Source: Anaerorudis cellulosivorans
GTDB taxonomy: Bacteria; Bacteroidota; Bacteroidia; Bacteroidales; Dysgonomonadaceae
Reading direction: 5' to 3'
Length of the DNA stretch: 64,000 nt
NCBI RefSeq assembly: GCF_025943985.1
Contig: NZ_JAPCWE010000003.1
Location: 1-64,000 of the forward strand
The notes below the pieces were generated by a model, which was not told the origin of the DNA, did not search any database, and saw only the letters and a list, made by a program, of their open reading frames with translations. Shown piece by piece: positions 55,121-64,000 of this stretch; the first letter of the stretch is position 1; each line of letters begins with the position of its first letter. A program made the position numbers and the translations under genes.

Positions 55121-56605
55121 TCAAAGTTTTTGGATAGATTGTGATTGACGATTTTTTGACGAGATAATCCATAACCCGAAAGCCGTGAGAGCACCGTTAA
55201 TTAACAATAACTCATACCCTACGGTGTATTGGAAAACCGCTTTCATACCGATTTCGATAACGAAACACAAAACGGGAGCGGCAAACGCCACATAGGGAAC
55301 ATAGTTGTCGGCAGGTTTTACTTTGGTATATAAGCCGCAGAAATACAATCCCAACAACGGGCCGTAGGTATAGGATGCCAACTTATAGATAGCCGTGATA
55401 ATACTGTCGGAACCAATGGCTTCTATAATCAGAATAATAACCACAAATAGCGCACTCATTCCCAAATGCACCCGGCGACGGATGCTGATATTTCGTTTTT
55501 CTGCCTCCGGATCGTTCTCCTTATTCTTCATTCCCAGAATATCCACACAGAAGGAGGTGGTGAGAGCTGTCAAAGCCGAATCGGCACTTGAAAAAGCAGC
55601 GGCCACGATACCAACGATAAAAATACCCAGGACTGTATTCCCGAGATATTGACTGGCAATATGGGGCAATATATTATCGGAAACTTCGGGAAGAACGACT
55701 CCGTTTTGCTCTGCAAAAACAAGCAGAAGCACACCCAGGCACAAAAAGAGAAAATTGACAGGAGCAAAAGCCAAACCATACGAAACCACATTTTTTTGTG
55801 CATCTTTCAAACTTTTGATGGTGAGGTTTTTCTGCATCTGATCCTGATCCAAGCCGGTCATCACAATGGTGATGAACATACCGCTGAAAAACTGTTTGAA
55901 AAAGTTTTGCGTACTGCCCCAATCGTCGAAAACGAAAATACGTGAATGCGGACTGTTTTTAATGGCAACAACGGTATCGCCCAAATTAAAATTGAGTCGG
56001 GATGTGACTTCGAAAATAATAAGGATCAACGCGGTAAGGAAAAGCAATGTCTGTAACCAATCGGTCCATATAATGGTTTTAACACCACTTTTATGACTGT
56101 ACATCCATATGACCAAAATGATGCCGATAACGGTAACCACAAAGGGAACACCCCAGGCATCAAAAACCAACGACTGAAGGATAAATGCCACCAGATAGAG
56201 ACGGGCAGCAGCTCCCACTATCTTTGATATCAGAAAAAACCACGCACCGGTTTTATAGGATTGGGGTCCATAACGTTGATCGAGATAGCCGTAAATGGTG
56301 GTCAGATTGAGTTTGTAATACAAAGGGAGCAACACATACGCAATAACCAGGTATCCGAAGAAAAAGCCGAAAACCATCTGCATATACGTCATATCCAGAT
56401 TCCTAACCATACCGGGCACCGATATGAAAGTAACCCCCGAAATGGAAGTGCCAATCATTGCAAACGCCACCACATACCATTTGGATTGCTTGTTGGCGCG
56501 AAAAAAAGCGTCGTTATCGGCACTTTTCCTGCTCGTTAGGTACGAAATCAGCATCAATAACCCCAAATAGAGGGCAATCACAATCAGTACGAAAATTCCC
56601 TGCAT
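55121..56605 (-). CDS. sodium:solute symporter (SSS family)
   Basis: A 494-residue membrane protein with about thirteen helices. The sodium-site region AMIGTSISGVTFISVPG near residues 50-66, TIYGYLDQRYGP near 105-116 and SSADSALTALTTSF near 338-351 are SSS-family signatures (PutP/SGLT-like). The substrate cannot be decided between sugars, amino acids and other organic solutes. Its stop is 3 bases from engB, an association seen in related genomes. Confidence 0.9.
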   Translation of the reverse strand: MQGIFVLIVIALYLGLLMLISYLTSRKSADNDAFFRANKQSKWYVVAFAMIGTSISGVTFISVPGMVRNLDMTYMQMVFGFFFGYLVIAYVLLPLYYKLNLTTIYGYLDQRYGPQSYKTGAWFFLISKIVGAAARLYLVAFILQSLVFDAWGVPFVVTVIGIILVIWMYSHKSGVKTIIWTDWLQTLLFLTALILIIFEVTSRLNFNLGDTVVAIKNSPHSRIFVFDDWGSTQNFFKQFFSGMFITIVMTGLDQDQMQKNLTIKSLKDAQKNVVSYGLAFAPVNFLFLCLGVLLLVFAEQNGVVLPEVSDNILPHIASQYLGNTVLGIFIVGIVAAAFSSADSALTALTTSFCVDILGMKNKENDPEAEKRNISIRRRVHLGMSALFVVIILIIEAIGSDSIITAIYKLASYTYGPLLGLYFCGLYTKVKPADNYVPYVAFAAPVLCFVIEIGMKAVFQYTVGYELLLINGALTAFGLWIISSKNRQSQSIQKL

Positions 56606-56684
56606 AAAATCCTAATCCCTTATGTTCATAAAAAATAGATTACTTAACTTGACTTCAGTGTAACTTCCTTTTGAAATCCTAATC

Positions 56685-57317
56685 TTACAGGTTCATAAAA
56701 TAGTCAGTCAATTCGGCAAAAGAGTCAAATTTTAAGACATAATTATCGGTTTTCCCGAAACCATAAGTCACATATACAAAAGGAACGCCCGCCTTCGCCG
56801 CTTCACGACTATCGGAATCGGTATCCCCAATATATACCGGAGATTGAAGGTGATTCCTCTCTATCAATAATTTCATATTGAAGCTTTTAGGTTGAAAATT
56901 CTGCCCATGCTCCATATAGTCGGTAAAAAGGTGGCGAGTTCCGGTAAAATTCATGAAATTCAATATGCCGTCCTTTTCACAATTGCTCAGCATAAAAAGC
57001 TTGTATTTGGTCGCTAATTTCTCCAATCCTTCTCGCACACCGGGAAATACTTTGGGGGTCATGGTTTTTCGCAACGCATGATATGCTTTTACAATAGCAT
57101 CGAACAGTTCTTTTTGTTCTTCAGGCGAACCTTCCGGAACGATTTTATTAAGCATCATTCCGATTTCTTTTCCCATCAATCCCGCCAAGTCCTCCCGACG
57201 AATGCGTAATTCATACCCTTTGGTTTCCAGTCCCTTGTTCCAGGCCTTAACATACGTATCGACGTTATCCCACAGGGTACCGTCCATATCAAAAATCAAA
57301 CTGTCGGGTTTTAACAT
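56685..57317 (-). CDS. HAD-family phosphatase (phosphoglycolate phosphatase-like)
   Basis: A 210-residue haloacid-dehalogenase hydrolase. Motif I DMDGTLWDN near residues 10-18 (nucleophile and general acid Asp), motif II FMLSNCEKDG near 113, motif III Lys in QPKSFNMK, motif IV IGDTDSDSREAAKAG near 163-177. An alpha-helical cap lies between motifs I and II, as in beta-phosphoglucomutase and Gph-type enzymes. A TACTTTTG box (minus, 57351-57344) precedes it. The physiological substrate is not evident. Confidence 0.88.
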   Translation of the reverse strand: MLKPDSLIFDMDGTLWDNVDTYVKAWNKGLETKGYELRIRREDLAGLMGKEIGMMLNKIVPEGSPEEQKELFDAIVKAYHALRKTMTPKVFPGVREGLEKLATKYKLFMLSNCEKDGILNFMNFTGTRHLFTDYMEHGQNFQPKSFNMKLLIERNHLQSPVYIGDTDSDSREAAKAGVPFVYVTYGFGKTDNYVLKFDSFAELTDYFMNL

Positions 57318-57507
57318 TCTTCTGTTTTAAAGTTTTTTGAATGCAAAAGTACGTAACAATAAGCGAAAGGGCAATTAAACAAACGTTAAAAACAAAAGGG
57401 GTATAAATTCGCTCTTGTGTAAAATATTTCTACACAATATAACAATACCCTTATAAACCATTTTTTATATATATTGTTATATAAATAAAAATGATAAATA
57501 AACAGCT

Positions 57508-58503
57508 ATGGATAAGCGAGAATTCATTAAACGAAGTATGGCAGGAGCAATTGTTCTTGGAGCTTCAACAAAAATTTCCCTTACGCCTGCCGAGATGATG
57601 CCAATTTCTCCCAAAAAAGGAAACGTCACGAAAAGGAAGCTCGGAAAAACGGGATATGAAGTTTTTCCGGTCGCCTACGGGGGAATTGTTTCGATGAACG
57701 ATGGCCAAAGTGCGTCGGATAATTATGTGGCTTGGGCTATCGATAGAGGGATTAACTACTTTGATGTGGCTCCTTCTTATGGTGATGCTCAAGAAAAACT
57801 TGGAAATTCGTTGCGACCTTTTCGCAAAAACTGCTATCTTGCATGCAAAACCACACAACGCATGCGTGATGGAGCTCAAAAAGAATTCGAAGAATCATTA
57901 CGGTTGTTGCATACCGATTATTTTGATTTATACCAATTACATAGCATAACCACACCTGAAGATGTCGACAAAGCTTTTGGCCCCGGAGGAGTAATGGAAA
58001 TGATTGAGAAAGAAAAGCAACGCGGACGAATCCGTAAGGTGGGTTTTTCGGCTCACTCCCAATCACAAGCCATTAGAGCCATGTCGATGTACGATTTCGA
58101 TACCGCTATGTTTCCGATAAACTGGCAAATGGATATGCGCGACAAATGGGGATCAGGGGTTGCTAATGAAGCCAAACGCCAGGGCATGGGCGTTATTGCT
58201 CTAAAAAGTCTTATCCATCGCCGTTGGCTCAACGAAAATGAAAAACGGAATTCCCGTTATCAGAAATCGTGGTGCAAACCCATCGATATTGAAAATGCAA
58301 AACTTGCTATCGCTGCATTGAAATATGCCTTTAAGACCGGAGCAGATATAATAATACCACCGGGTGATTTTCGGCATTTTTCTTTTGCCGTAGATCATAT
58401 TGAAGAGGTAGTGGACAAATCCCTTTCAAAGGAAGAAAAAAAGTTACTCGACAACGAATTTCAGTTAGTAAAAGATTATCCGTTTTTTGATCCAAGAACA
58501 TAA
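57508..58503 (+). CDS. aldo/keto reductase with N-terminal export-like signal
   Basis: A 331-residue NADPH-dependent oxidoreductase. The tetrad residues appear as FDVAPSYG (Asp, Tyr), LACKTTQ (Lys) and YQLHSI (His). The N-terminus [19 protein letters not shown] looks like a twin-arginine signal with Lys-Arg in place of Arg-Arg, so export is possible but not certain. The substrate is unknown. The 190-base upstream region contains two clear inverted repeats, suggesting regulation by a repressor or activator. Confidence 0.88.
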   Translation: MDKREFIKRSMAGAIVLGASTKISLTPAEMMPISPKKGNVTKRKLGKTGYEVFPVAYGGIVSMNDGQSASDNYVAWAIDRGINYFDVAPSYGDAQEKLGNSLRPFRKNCYLACKTTQRMRDGAQKEFEESLRLLHTDYFDLYQLHSITTPEDVDKAFGPGGVMEMIEKEKQRGRIRKVGFSAHSQSQAIRAMSMYDFDTAMFPINWQMDMRDKWGSGVANEAKRQGMGVIALKSLIHRRWLNENEKRNSRYQKSWCKPIDIENAKLAIAALKYAFKTGADIIIPPGDFRHFSFAVDHIEEVVDKSLSKEEKKLLDNEFQLVKDYPFFDPRT

Positions 58504-58542
58504 TTGATCAAAAATATTCATTTCAGTGGTGGCGCATCTTCT

Positions 58543-58575
58543 TTTGTTTAAATTCAAAGAAATGGCTTATCTTTG
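58543..58575 (+). promoter_or_regulatory. queC-queF promoter
   Basis: TTTG at 58543-58546, 21-base spacer, TATCTTTG at 58568-58575. It lies downstream of the first codons of a longer in-frame reading only marginally, and supports the start of queC at 58635. Confidence 0.65.
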
Positions 58576-58634
58576 CATTGAAAAGAAATTCTTTTCTGTG
58601 TATCTTAGGTAACCACATAAAAAACAAAGAAAAA

Positions 58635-59318
58635 ATGAACGATTTTGCAAACGAAGATGCATTAGTGCTGTTTTCCGGTGGGCAAGACTCCACAACTTGT
58701 CTTTATTGGGCTAAAAAAAATTTCAGAAACGTATATACCCTCTGTTTTTTTTACGGCCAACGTCATTCGTTGGAAGTAGAAAATGCGCGGCATATTGCCG
58801 AATTAGCTCAAGTTTCTTTTCAGGTACTTAATGCCGATGTTATTTCCCAACTGGCACCCAACTCGCTTACCGATCTTTCCCTTGAAATGGACGAAGAAAA
58901 ACCGATGGATTCCTATCCCAATACGTTTGTTCCCGGACGCAATATGCTGTTTCTTACTTTTGCCGCGGCTATTGCTTATGCAAAAAATATTCGACATCTG
59001 GTAACGGGCGTTTCTCAGGCCGATTACAGCGGGTATCCCGATTGCAGGGATACGTTCATTCGCTCATTAAATGTATCGCTTAATCTGGCTTTCGACAAAC
59101 CGTTTATCATTCACACACCCCTTATGTGGCGCACTAAAGCACAGGTTTGGCAACTGGCCGATGAATTGGGTGTCTTCGATGTAGTTCGAAACGAAACACT
59201 TACCTGTTACAATGGCATAAAAGCCGAGGGTTGTGGTCACTGTCCGGCCTGTAAGCTGCGGAATAAAGGCTTGGAAGAATATCTTTCTTTTAAAGAAATG
59301 AATAACAAAAAGCGATAG
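58635..59318 (+). CDS. queC: 7-cyano-7-deazaguanine synthase
   Basis: A 227-residue ATP-dependent enzyme converting carboxydeazaguanine to preQ0 for queuosine. PP-loop [15 protein letters not shown] near residues 11-25, and the zinc-binding four-cysteine [19 protein letters not shown] at the C-terminus. The ATG at 58635 gives [10 protein letters not shown], the usual family start. QueF follows after 44 bases on the same transcript; queD and queE are not in the window. Confidence 0.95.
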   Translation: MNDFANEDALVLFSGGQDSTTCLYWAKKNFRNVYTLCFFYGQRHSLEVENARHIAELAQVSFQVLNADVISQLAPNSLTDLSLEMDEEKPMDSYPNTFVPGRNMLFLTFAAAIAYAKNIRHLVTGVSQADYSGYPDCRDTFIRSLNVSLNLAFDKPFIIHTPLMWRTKAQVWQLADELGVFDVVRNETLTCYNGIKAEGCGHCPACKLRNKGLEEYLSFKEMNNKKR

Positions 59319-59362
59319 AAAAAACAGACTGAAGAAAACAACAACGTTCTAAATTGGAAAAA

Positions 59363-59824
59363 ATGGAACAAGACAAGCTAAACCTTCTTGGCAAAAAAAC
59401 GGAATATAAAACAACATATGCTCCCGAAATTCTGGAAACATTTACAAATAAACATCCGGATCATGATTATTGGGTAACCTTCAACTGCCCCGAATTTACC
59501 GCGCTTTGCCCCATCACCGGTCAACCCGACTTTGCTACCATCCGCATCGATTATATCCCCGATGCCAAAATGGTTGAAAGCAAAAGTTTAAAATTGTATT
59601 TGTTCAGTTTTCGCAACCACGGAGCGTTTCATGAAGATTGCGTGAATATCATAATGAAAGATCTTATTCATCTGATGGATCCGAAATATATTGAGGTGAC
59701 GGGCATTTTTTCACCCCGCGGCGGAATCAGCATTTATCCCTACACCAACTATGGGCGCAAAGGAACACCATACGAAAAGTTAGCTCAAGAACGCTTGTTC
59801 AATCATTCTTTCCCTCTCAAATAA
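59363..59824 (+). CDS. queF: NADPH-dependent 7-cyano-7-deazaguanine reductase
   Basis: A 153-residue unimodular QueF that reduces preQ0 to preQ1. The catalytic cysteine is in [17 protein letters not shown] (near residues 45-61), and [22 protein letters not shown] is the substrate and NADPH motif. ATG 59363 is used; an in-frame TTG three codons earlier is the alternative. It forms an operon with queC, completing preQ1 synthesis. Confidence 0.95.
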   Translation: MEQDKLNLLGKKTEYKTTYAPEILETFTNKHPDHDYWVTFNCPEFTALCPITGQPDFATIRIDYIPDAKMVESKSLKLYLFSFRNHGAFHEDCVNIIMKDLIHLMDPKYIEVTGIFSPRGGISIYPYTNYGRKGTPYEKLAQERLFNHSFPLK

Positions 59825-59844
59825 GCACACGCCGTAAAAAAGAT

Positions 59845-60657
59845 CTATTCGTCTGATTTCTTTTCCGATTTAGGTTTATAATACCGAACCCAATCGATAT
59901 ACATTTCGGCAGGCAATGAAGTAGGATCGACCGATCCTGCCCAACTCCCACCCAATTGCATAGCCATGAGCAAATAGAATTTCTGATCGCTGAAAGGGAA
60001 TTGGCCTTCTTCCGGAGTTTGAACACGCGGATATGTTTTTGTATGCACATCATTTACAAAAAATGCCAAACTATCGGGATATTTTTCAAGTGCATATACA
60101 TTATAATCTTCGGGAGCAATCGTAACAATGACACTATTTGCTACCGGTTTATCCTTAATTCCGAGGAAATCGGTATAATAGGAATGAACGGTTTGATAAA
60201 TATATTTATCGAAATTCAATCTCTCCATAATGTCGATTTCTCCTCCCTTTATTCCGCTATCATCTACGGGAAACATCCAAATGCCGGGATGAGCACCCTG
60301 GGCACCGGTTAATTTTGCTCTTATTTCGATTCGGCCAAAATCGAATGTCCTTTTTCCTTTGGTATAAACTCCACCCGTAAGATAAGGCGAGGGATCATTC
60401 GGCAAGATCGTATTTTGTATTCCCCGCAAAATCAAATTTCCGTCACGAACTTCACAAACAGCCTCATGATCGCTCATGTATTTATTCCAATCGCTATTTC
60501 CACGTGGAATTTTAGTCCAAGAAGCAGTATCCAACCACCCTGCCCGATTGAAATTATCTTCCCATACCAACGTCCACTTGCCGGACTCTTTCTTCTCCGA
60601 ACATGCCCCAAAAGACAACACAAGAAGAATAATAAACAAAAGGTTACCTTTTTTCAT
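59845..60657 (-). CDS. GH16 family endoglucanase-like lipoprotein
   Basis: A 270-residue lipoprotein (lipobox SFGAC) with the GH16 catalytic motif GEIDIMERL: Glu140 nucleophile, Asp142, Glu145 acid/base. The extra residue in EIDIME gives the beta-bulge form of laminarinases, agarases and carrageenases, unlike lichenase EIDIEF. The substrate is probably a beta-1,3-glucan or related polymer but remains uncertain. It stands convergent to queF and is not attached to a SusCD pair here. Confidence 0.9.
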   Translation of the reverse strand: MKKGNLLFIILLVLSFGACSEKKESGKWTLVWEDNFNRAGWLDTASWTKIPRGNSDWNKYMSDHEAVCEVRDGNLILRGIQNTILPNDPSPYLTGGVYTKGKRTFDFGRIEIRAKLTGAQGAHPGIWMFPVDDSGIKGGEIDIMERLNFDKYIYQTVHSYYTDFLGIKDKPVANSVIVTIAPEDYNVYALEKYPDSLAFFVNDVHTKTYPRVQTPEEGQFPFSDQKFYLLMAMQLGGSWAGSVDPTSLPAEMYIDWVRYYKPKSEKKSDE

Positions 60658-60730
60658 CAATTTCAATTTTAACAACTTGGCAAATATAGGAAATAAAACA
60701 ATAAGGCATAGAAAAAGCGCATTTTTTTAT

Positions 60731-60738
60731 TACCTTTG
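60731..60738 (+). promoter_or_regulatory. -7 box for the aminotransferase gene
   Basis: TACCTTTG matches TAnnTTTG, 76 bases before the ATG in the divergent gap with the GH16 gene; the -33 element is unclear. Confidence 0.4.
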
Positions 60739-60814
60739 TTATCGAATTAAAATTATAAAGCTAAAAATAGCTCATATCTATCCAATTAATACAAAGTTAT
60801 AATATAAAAAACGT

Positions 60815-62065
60815 ATGCCTGAAATTTCCGAAAGAGGGATGCAGATGCCCGCTTCACCTATCCGAAAATTAGCCCCGCTATCCGATGCAGCTAAAGCACG
60901 AGGGATAAAAGTATATCATCTTAACATCGGTCAACCCGATTTGCCAACTCTGGAAAGCGCGCTTAATGCTATACGAAATATCGAAAATAAAATACTGGAA
61001 TACAGTCCGAGCGACGGATATCGGTATTACAGGGAGAACTTGATCAACTATTACGCAAAATACAATATCAACCTTTCAGCCGACGAGATTATCATTACTT
61101 CAGGAGGCTCCGAAGCCGTTTTATTTGCATTTCTGGCATGCTTGAATCCTGGCGACGAAATCATTATTCCCGAACCTGCATATGCAAACTATATGGCTTT
61201 TGCCGTATCGACCGGAGCCATCATTAAGACAATTCCTTCCTTCATGGAAACGGGATTTGCTCTGCCTCCTATAAAAGAATTCGAGAAGCTGATTAATTCA
61301 CGCACCAAAGGAATATTAATCTGTAATCCGAATAATCCCACAGGGTATGTATATTCACCCGAAGAAATGGAACAGATTAAGGAAATGGTAAAAAAATACA
61401 ATTTATACCTGTTTTCCGACGAGGTGTATCGTGAATTTATCTATACCGACATACCGTATGTTTCGGCATGCCATCTGAAAGGAATAGAAGAAAATGTGAT
61501 TCTGATCGATTCGGTTTCCAAAAGATACAGTGAATGCGGTATTCGTATTGGCGCTCTCATCACGAAGAACAAAAAAGTGCACGATACGGTAATGAAATTT
61601 TGTCAGGCACGCCTGAGTCCTCCCCTTATCGGACAAATTGCCGCCAATGCATCGCTCGATGAAAGTGAAGCATACCTGCGCCAAAATTTTGAAGAATATC
61701 GAAGCAGAAGAGATTTTTTGATTGAACGTCTCAATAGGATTCCGGGGGTATATTCGCCCATGCCAATGGGAGCATTTTATACCTTGGCTAGCCTGCCGGT
61801 GGACGATGCTGATGAATTCTGTGCATGGTGTCTGTCGGATTTTCAATACGAAGGCGAAACCATTTTCATGGCTCCGGCATCAGGATTCTACGTTACACCG
61901 GGATTAGGTAAAAACGAAGTACGCATTGCTTATGTACTGAATAAAACCGATCTCGACAAAGCACTAACTATTTTAGAAAAAGCATTGGAGGCTTACCCTC
62001 GAAAAAATAATGCCTTTTACGTAAAAAATGAACACAGAGCTGTTTATAGCAAAACGGATTTATAA
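60815..62065 (+). CDS. PLP-dependent class I/II aminotransferase
   Basis: A 416-residue fold-type I transaminase related to aspartate aminotransferase. NIGQPDLPT near residues 37-45, ICNPNNPTGYVYS near 167-179, and the PLP lysine in DSVSKRYSECGIRIG near 230-244, with arginines for the carboxylate. The amino donor cannot be fixed from sequence. The last 38 bases overlap the permease gene downstream, so they are cotranscribed. Confidence 0.9.
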   Translation: MPEISERGMQMPASPIRKLAPLSDAAKARGIKVYHLNIGQPDLPTLESALNAIRNIENKILEYSPSDGYRYYRENLINYYAKYNINLSADEIIITSGGSEAVLFAFLACLNPGDEIIIPEPAYANYMAFAVSTGAIIKTIPSFMETGFALPPIKEFEKLINSRTKGILICNPNNPTGYVYSPEEMEQIKEMVKKYNLYLFSDEVYREFIYTDIPYVSACHLKGIEENVILIDSVSKRYSECGIRIGALITKNKKVHDTVMKFCQARLSPPLIGQIAANASLDESEAYLRQNFEEYRSRRDFLIERLNRIPGVYSPMPMGAFYTLASLPVDDADEFCAWCLSDFQYEGETIFMAPASGFYVTPGLGKNEVRIAYVLNKTDLDKALTILEKALEAYPRKNNAFYVKNEHRAVYSKTDL

Positions 62066-63275
62066 AGGCGACAAAAAAAACGAAAAACGTGTCTCTTCTC
62101 CTGCTATCAAAATTGCTATTGCCGGCATAGCATTGGGATTGGCAGTGATGATTGTGGCGGTATGCATTATTATCGGGTTCAAAAAGGAGATCCGCGAAAA
62201 AGTAGTCGGCTTTGAAGCTCATATTCAGATTACCGCGTTCGACAACAATGTTTCCTACGAATATAACCCCATTGCTTTCAGCGATACCCTTGCCCGAAAA
62301 CTTTTAAGCCATCCCGAAATCCGGCATATTCAAGGCTTCATCAGTAAAGCCGGCATCATAAAAACAGATACCGATTTTCAGGGTATCGTTCTTAAAGGGA
62401 TAGGAGACGATTACGATTGGAGTTTTTTCAAAAAGAATCTCATCGAGGGTGAAGTATTTACTGCGAATGACACTTCAACATCAAATCCTGCCATTATATC
62501 GAAAACCATTGCCAATAAGCTTCGGTTGAAGTTGGGCGATAGTTTTACCACCTTCTTTGTACAAGATCCCGTTCGCGCACGTCGATTCATAATTACAGGC
62601 ATTTATCAAACCAATTTCGAAGACTACGACAAATTATATGTAATTACCAAAAAAGATATTCCGGCAAAACTGAATGATTGGGATGAAGACATGGTAAGCG
62701 GAATCGAGGTTTTGGTAAATGATTTCAATAAACTCGATGAAGTTGCACAAGACCTCTTTTTCGAAATGTCGCATTACAAAGACCGATTGGGAAACGCTTT
62801 ATATGTTCGCTCCATAAAAGACATCAACCCTATGATATTTAACTGGCTGAGCCTATTGGATATGAACGTATGGGTTATTATTATTCTGATGATTGTCGTA
62901 TCGGGATTTACCATGATTTCGGGGTTACTCATTATTATTCTGGAGCGCACCAATATGATTGGCATTCTAAAAGCGATGGGGGCACGCGATTTCAGCATTA
63001 GAAAAGTTTTTCTCTATTTATCGGCTTTTCTCATTGGACAGGGAATGGTATGGGGAAATGTTATCGGTCTGCTTCTTTGTTTTATTCAGAAGACATTTCA
63101 TATCATTAAATTAAATCCTTCCATATATTACCTTTCAGCTGTTCCTATCGATATGAATGTGCTCTATCTTATCCTGCTCAACCTGGGAACACTGATTGTA
63201 TCACTGTTTATGATGATAGGTCCCTCATATCTGGTTGCCAAAATTACTCCTGCCAAATCCATTCAATTCGAATAA
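62028..63275 (+). CDS. ABC transporter permease, LolC/LolE-like (FtsX fold)
   Basis: A 415-residue permease with one N-terminal helix (IAIAGIALGLAVMIVAVCIIIGF), a large periplasmic domain, and three C-terminal helices in the FtsX arrangement (IIILMIVVSGFTMISGLLIIILERTNMIGILKAMGA). The LERTNMIGILKAMGA coupling motif is typical of lipoprotein-releasing LolC/E. It would act with a LolD ATPase, not present here. It overlaps the preceding aminotransferase gene. Lipoprotein sorting is inferred from family resemblance. Confidence 0.87.
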   Translation: MNTELFIAKRIYKGDKKNEKRVSSPAIKIAIAGIALGLAVMIVAVCIIIGFKKEIREKVVGFEAHIQITAFDNNVSYEYNPIAFSDTLARKLLSHPEIRHIQGFISKAGIIKTDTDFQGIVLKGIGDDYDWSFFKKNLIEGEVFTANDTSTSNPAIISKTIANKLRLKLGDSFTTFFVQDPVRARRFIITGIYQTNFEDYDKLYVITKKDIPAKLNDWDEDMVSGIEVLVNDFNKLDEVAQDLFFEMSHYKDRLGNALYVRSIKDINPMIFNWLSLLDMNVWVIIILMIVVSGFTMISGLLIIILERTNMIGILKAMGARDFSIRKVFLYLSAFLIGQGMVWGNVIGLLLCFIQKTFHIIKLNPSIYYLSAVPIDMNVLYLILLNLGTLIVSLFMMIGPSYLVAKITPAKSIQFE

Positions 63276-63310
63276 AAAAACAGACGATCCATTTTTAACT
63301 GAACCGTCTG
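63274..63310 (-). terminator. intrinsic terminator of the acyl-CoA dehydrogenase gene
   Basis: On the minus strand, arms 63310-63302 and 63289-63281 pair over about 9 bases including G.U pairs, followed by seven T (63280-63274), 27 bases after the stop codon. Confidence 0.7.
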
Positions 63311-63336
63311 AAAGCAAAACAATATATTTTCTTCTG

Positions 63337-64000
63337 TTATTCGGCAGGAATCACCGGTTTGTAATATCCAATATCTTCAATACGCGATTTGGTTACAAAA
63401 TTGTAATTCTTGATTACTTCAACCTGTCCGTAATGAATATAAACTTCGGCCGAATGGCGAAACAATTGAGGATTTTTGTTGGTATCTTGAAGTAAAAGAT
63501 ACCCCATGATAATGTGTCCCGCACTTTCTACCAAGCGGCGAGCATGAAAATCGAGATATTCTTCGTCTTTCGGTGAAGTAACCAACTCAACCAGTTTTTC
63601 GTACATTTGTGTCATTCTCGAAAGGGAACGTTTCAAAGGTTCCAATTCGGGAATAACCGGCATGGCTTCATATTCTTTAATTCGCTGCAGATACGTGCCG
63701 GTAGTAACGTGGCGAATAGCCGCAACAACCTGCAATTGTGTGGTGCCTTCGTAAATATTGGTAATACGGGCATCGCGATATAACCGTTCGCACTTATAAT
63801 CTTTCATATAGCCTGATCCACCATGTACCTGAACAGCATCATAGGTATTCTGATTGGCAAATTCACTGGACATGGCTTTTCCGAGCGGTGTAAATGCATC
63901 AGCCAATCGGGAATAATATTTCAATTCGTCTCGCTCTTCAGGGGTCAATTTTCGTTCCCTTGAAATATCTTCCAACGTTTTATACATATCCACAAAACGG
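63337..64000 (-). CDS. acyl-CoA dehydrogenase, C-terminal part
   Basis: The last 220 or so residues of a gene whose 5' end lies beyond the right edge; the frame is open to position 64000 with no start needed. The segment EFANQNTYDAVQVHGGSGYMKDY and LYRDARITNIYEGTTQLQ are the FAD-binding C-terminal helices of acyl-CoA dehydrogenases, the latter carrying the conserved YEGT motif. A further helical extension of about 110 residues follows, as in the longer (about 570-residue) Bacteroidetes form. It would oxidise an acyl-CoA and pass electrons to ETF. Confidence 0.93.
   Translation of the reverse strand, partial: RFVDMYKTLEDISRERKLTPEERDELKYYSRLADAFTPLGKAMSSEFANQNTYDAVQVHGGSGYMKDYKCERLYRDARITNIYEGTTQLQVVAAIRHVTTGTYLQRIKEYEAMPVIPELEPLKRSLSRMTQMYEKLVELVTSPKDEEYLDFHARRLVESAGHIIMGYLLLQDTNKNPQLFRHSAEVYIHYGQVEVIKNYNFVTKSRIEDIGYYKPVIPAE

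Noticed and set aside
57508-57570. Definite twin-arginine signal on the aldo/keto reductase
   Set aside because: The pair is Lys-Arg and the hydrophobic stretch is short; export is only a possibility.

Overview
The window comes from a Bacteroidota chromosome, most likely order Bacteroidales (a Dysgonomonadaceae- or Porphyromonadaceae-like lineage; inferred from gene content only). Supporting signs are a complete SusC/SusD polysaccharide-utilisation locus (PUL), DUF4270 and DUF4038 family proteins, a Bacteroidetes-type orphan 'glycogen synthase', a GH3/beta-lactamase fusion, and repeated promoter boxes of the TAnnTTTG / TTTG type. I found no rRNA, tRNA, CRISPR array, transposase or phage gene.

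Layout. 1-5440: the end of a DUF4038 glycosidase-like gene, an MFS exporter, and an SbcCD/YhaNO-like nuclease pair on the minus strand. 5441-6079: a repeat-rich intergenic region with a degenerate 11-bp tandem array. 6080-18935: an alpha-mannan PUL in the order ECF sigma, FecR anti-sigma, SusC with STN signalling domain, SusD, two SusE-like lipoproteins, GH76 endo-alpha-1,6-mannanase, GH92. The GH92 has Gln in place of the usual catalytic-acid Glu, which points to mannosyl-phosphodiester cleavage. A probable antisense sRNA lies in the susC leader. 19054-20866: umuC and umuD with a palindromic operator candidate. 21046-26137: a lipoprotein, ligA, an outer-membrane protein and panC-panD. 26354-30686: a degenerate glycogen-synthase-like protein, a DUF4270 lipoprotein, ruvB and queG.

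30780-34020: a small surface-glycan cluster (flippase, FkbM methyltransferase, GT2). 34127-42484: rnr, a GH2 beta-mannosidase, a BASS-type transporter, an alpha/beta hydrolase, gmk and yicC. 42485-42899: a second copy of the 11-bp array. 42900-47464: a thiamine-salvage locus under a TPP riboswitch (TonB receptor, PnuT-type permease, a SIMPL protein, thiamine pyrophosphokinase). 47425-50226: MATE exporter, recO, rplS. 50461-54510: GH3/beta-lactamase fusion and aroB. 54518-57317: engB, a sodium:solute symporter and a HAD phosphatase. 57508-64000: aldo/keto reductase, queC-queF, a GH16 lipoprotein, a PLP aminotransferase, a LolC/E-like permease and the 3' part of an acyl-CoA dehydrogenase.

The genes cooperate in three visible modules. 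One is uptake and breakdown of fungal-type alpha-mannan, in which the sigma/anti-sigma pair senses SusC occupancy. The second is thiamine import followed by pyrophosphorylation. The third is queuosine synthesis (queC and queF together, queG about 28 kb away). The rest is mostly housekeeping DNA repair, cofactor and envelope functions. The best leads beyond routine annotation are the Glu-to-Gln GH92, the antisense RNA candidate, the 11-bp arrays and the umuD palindrome.
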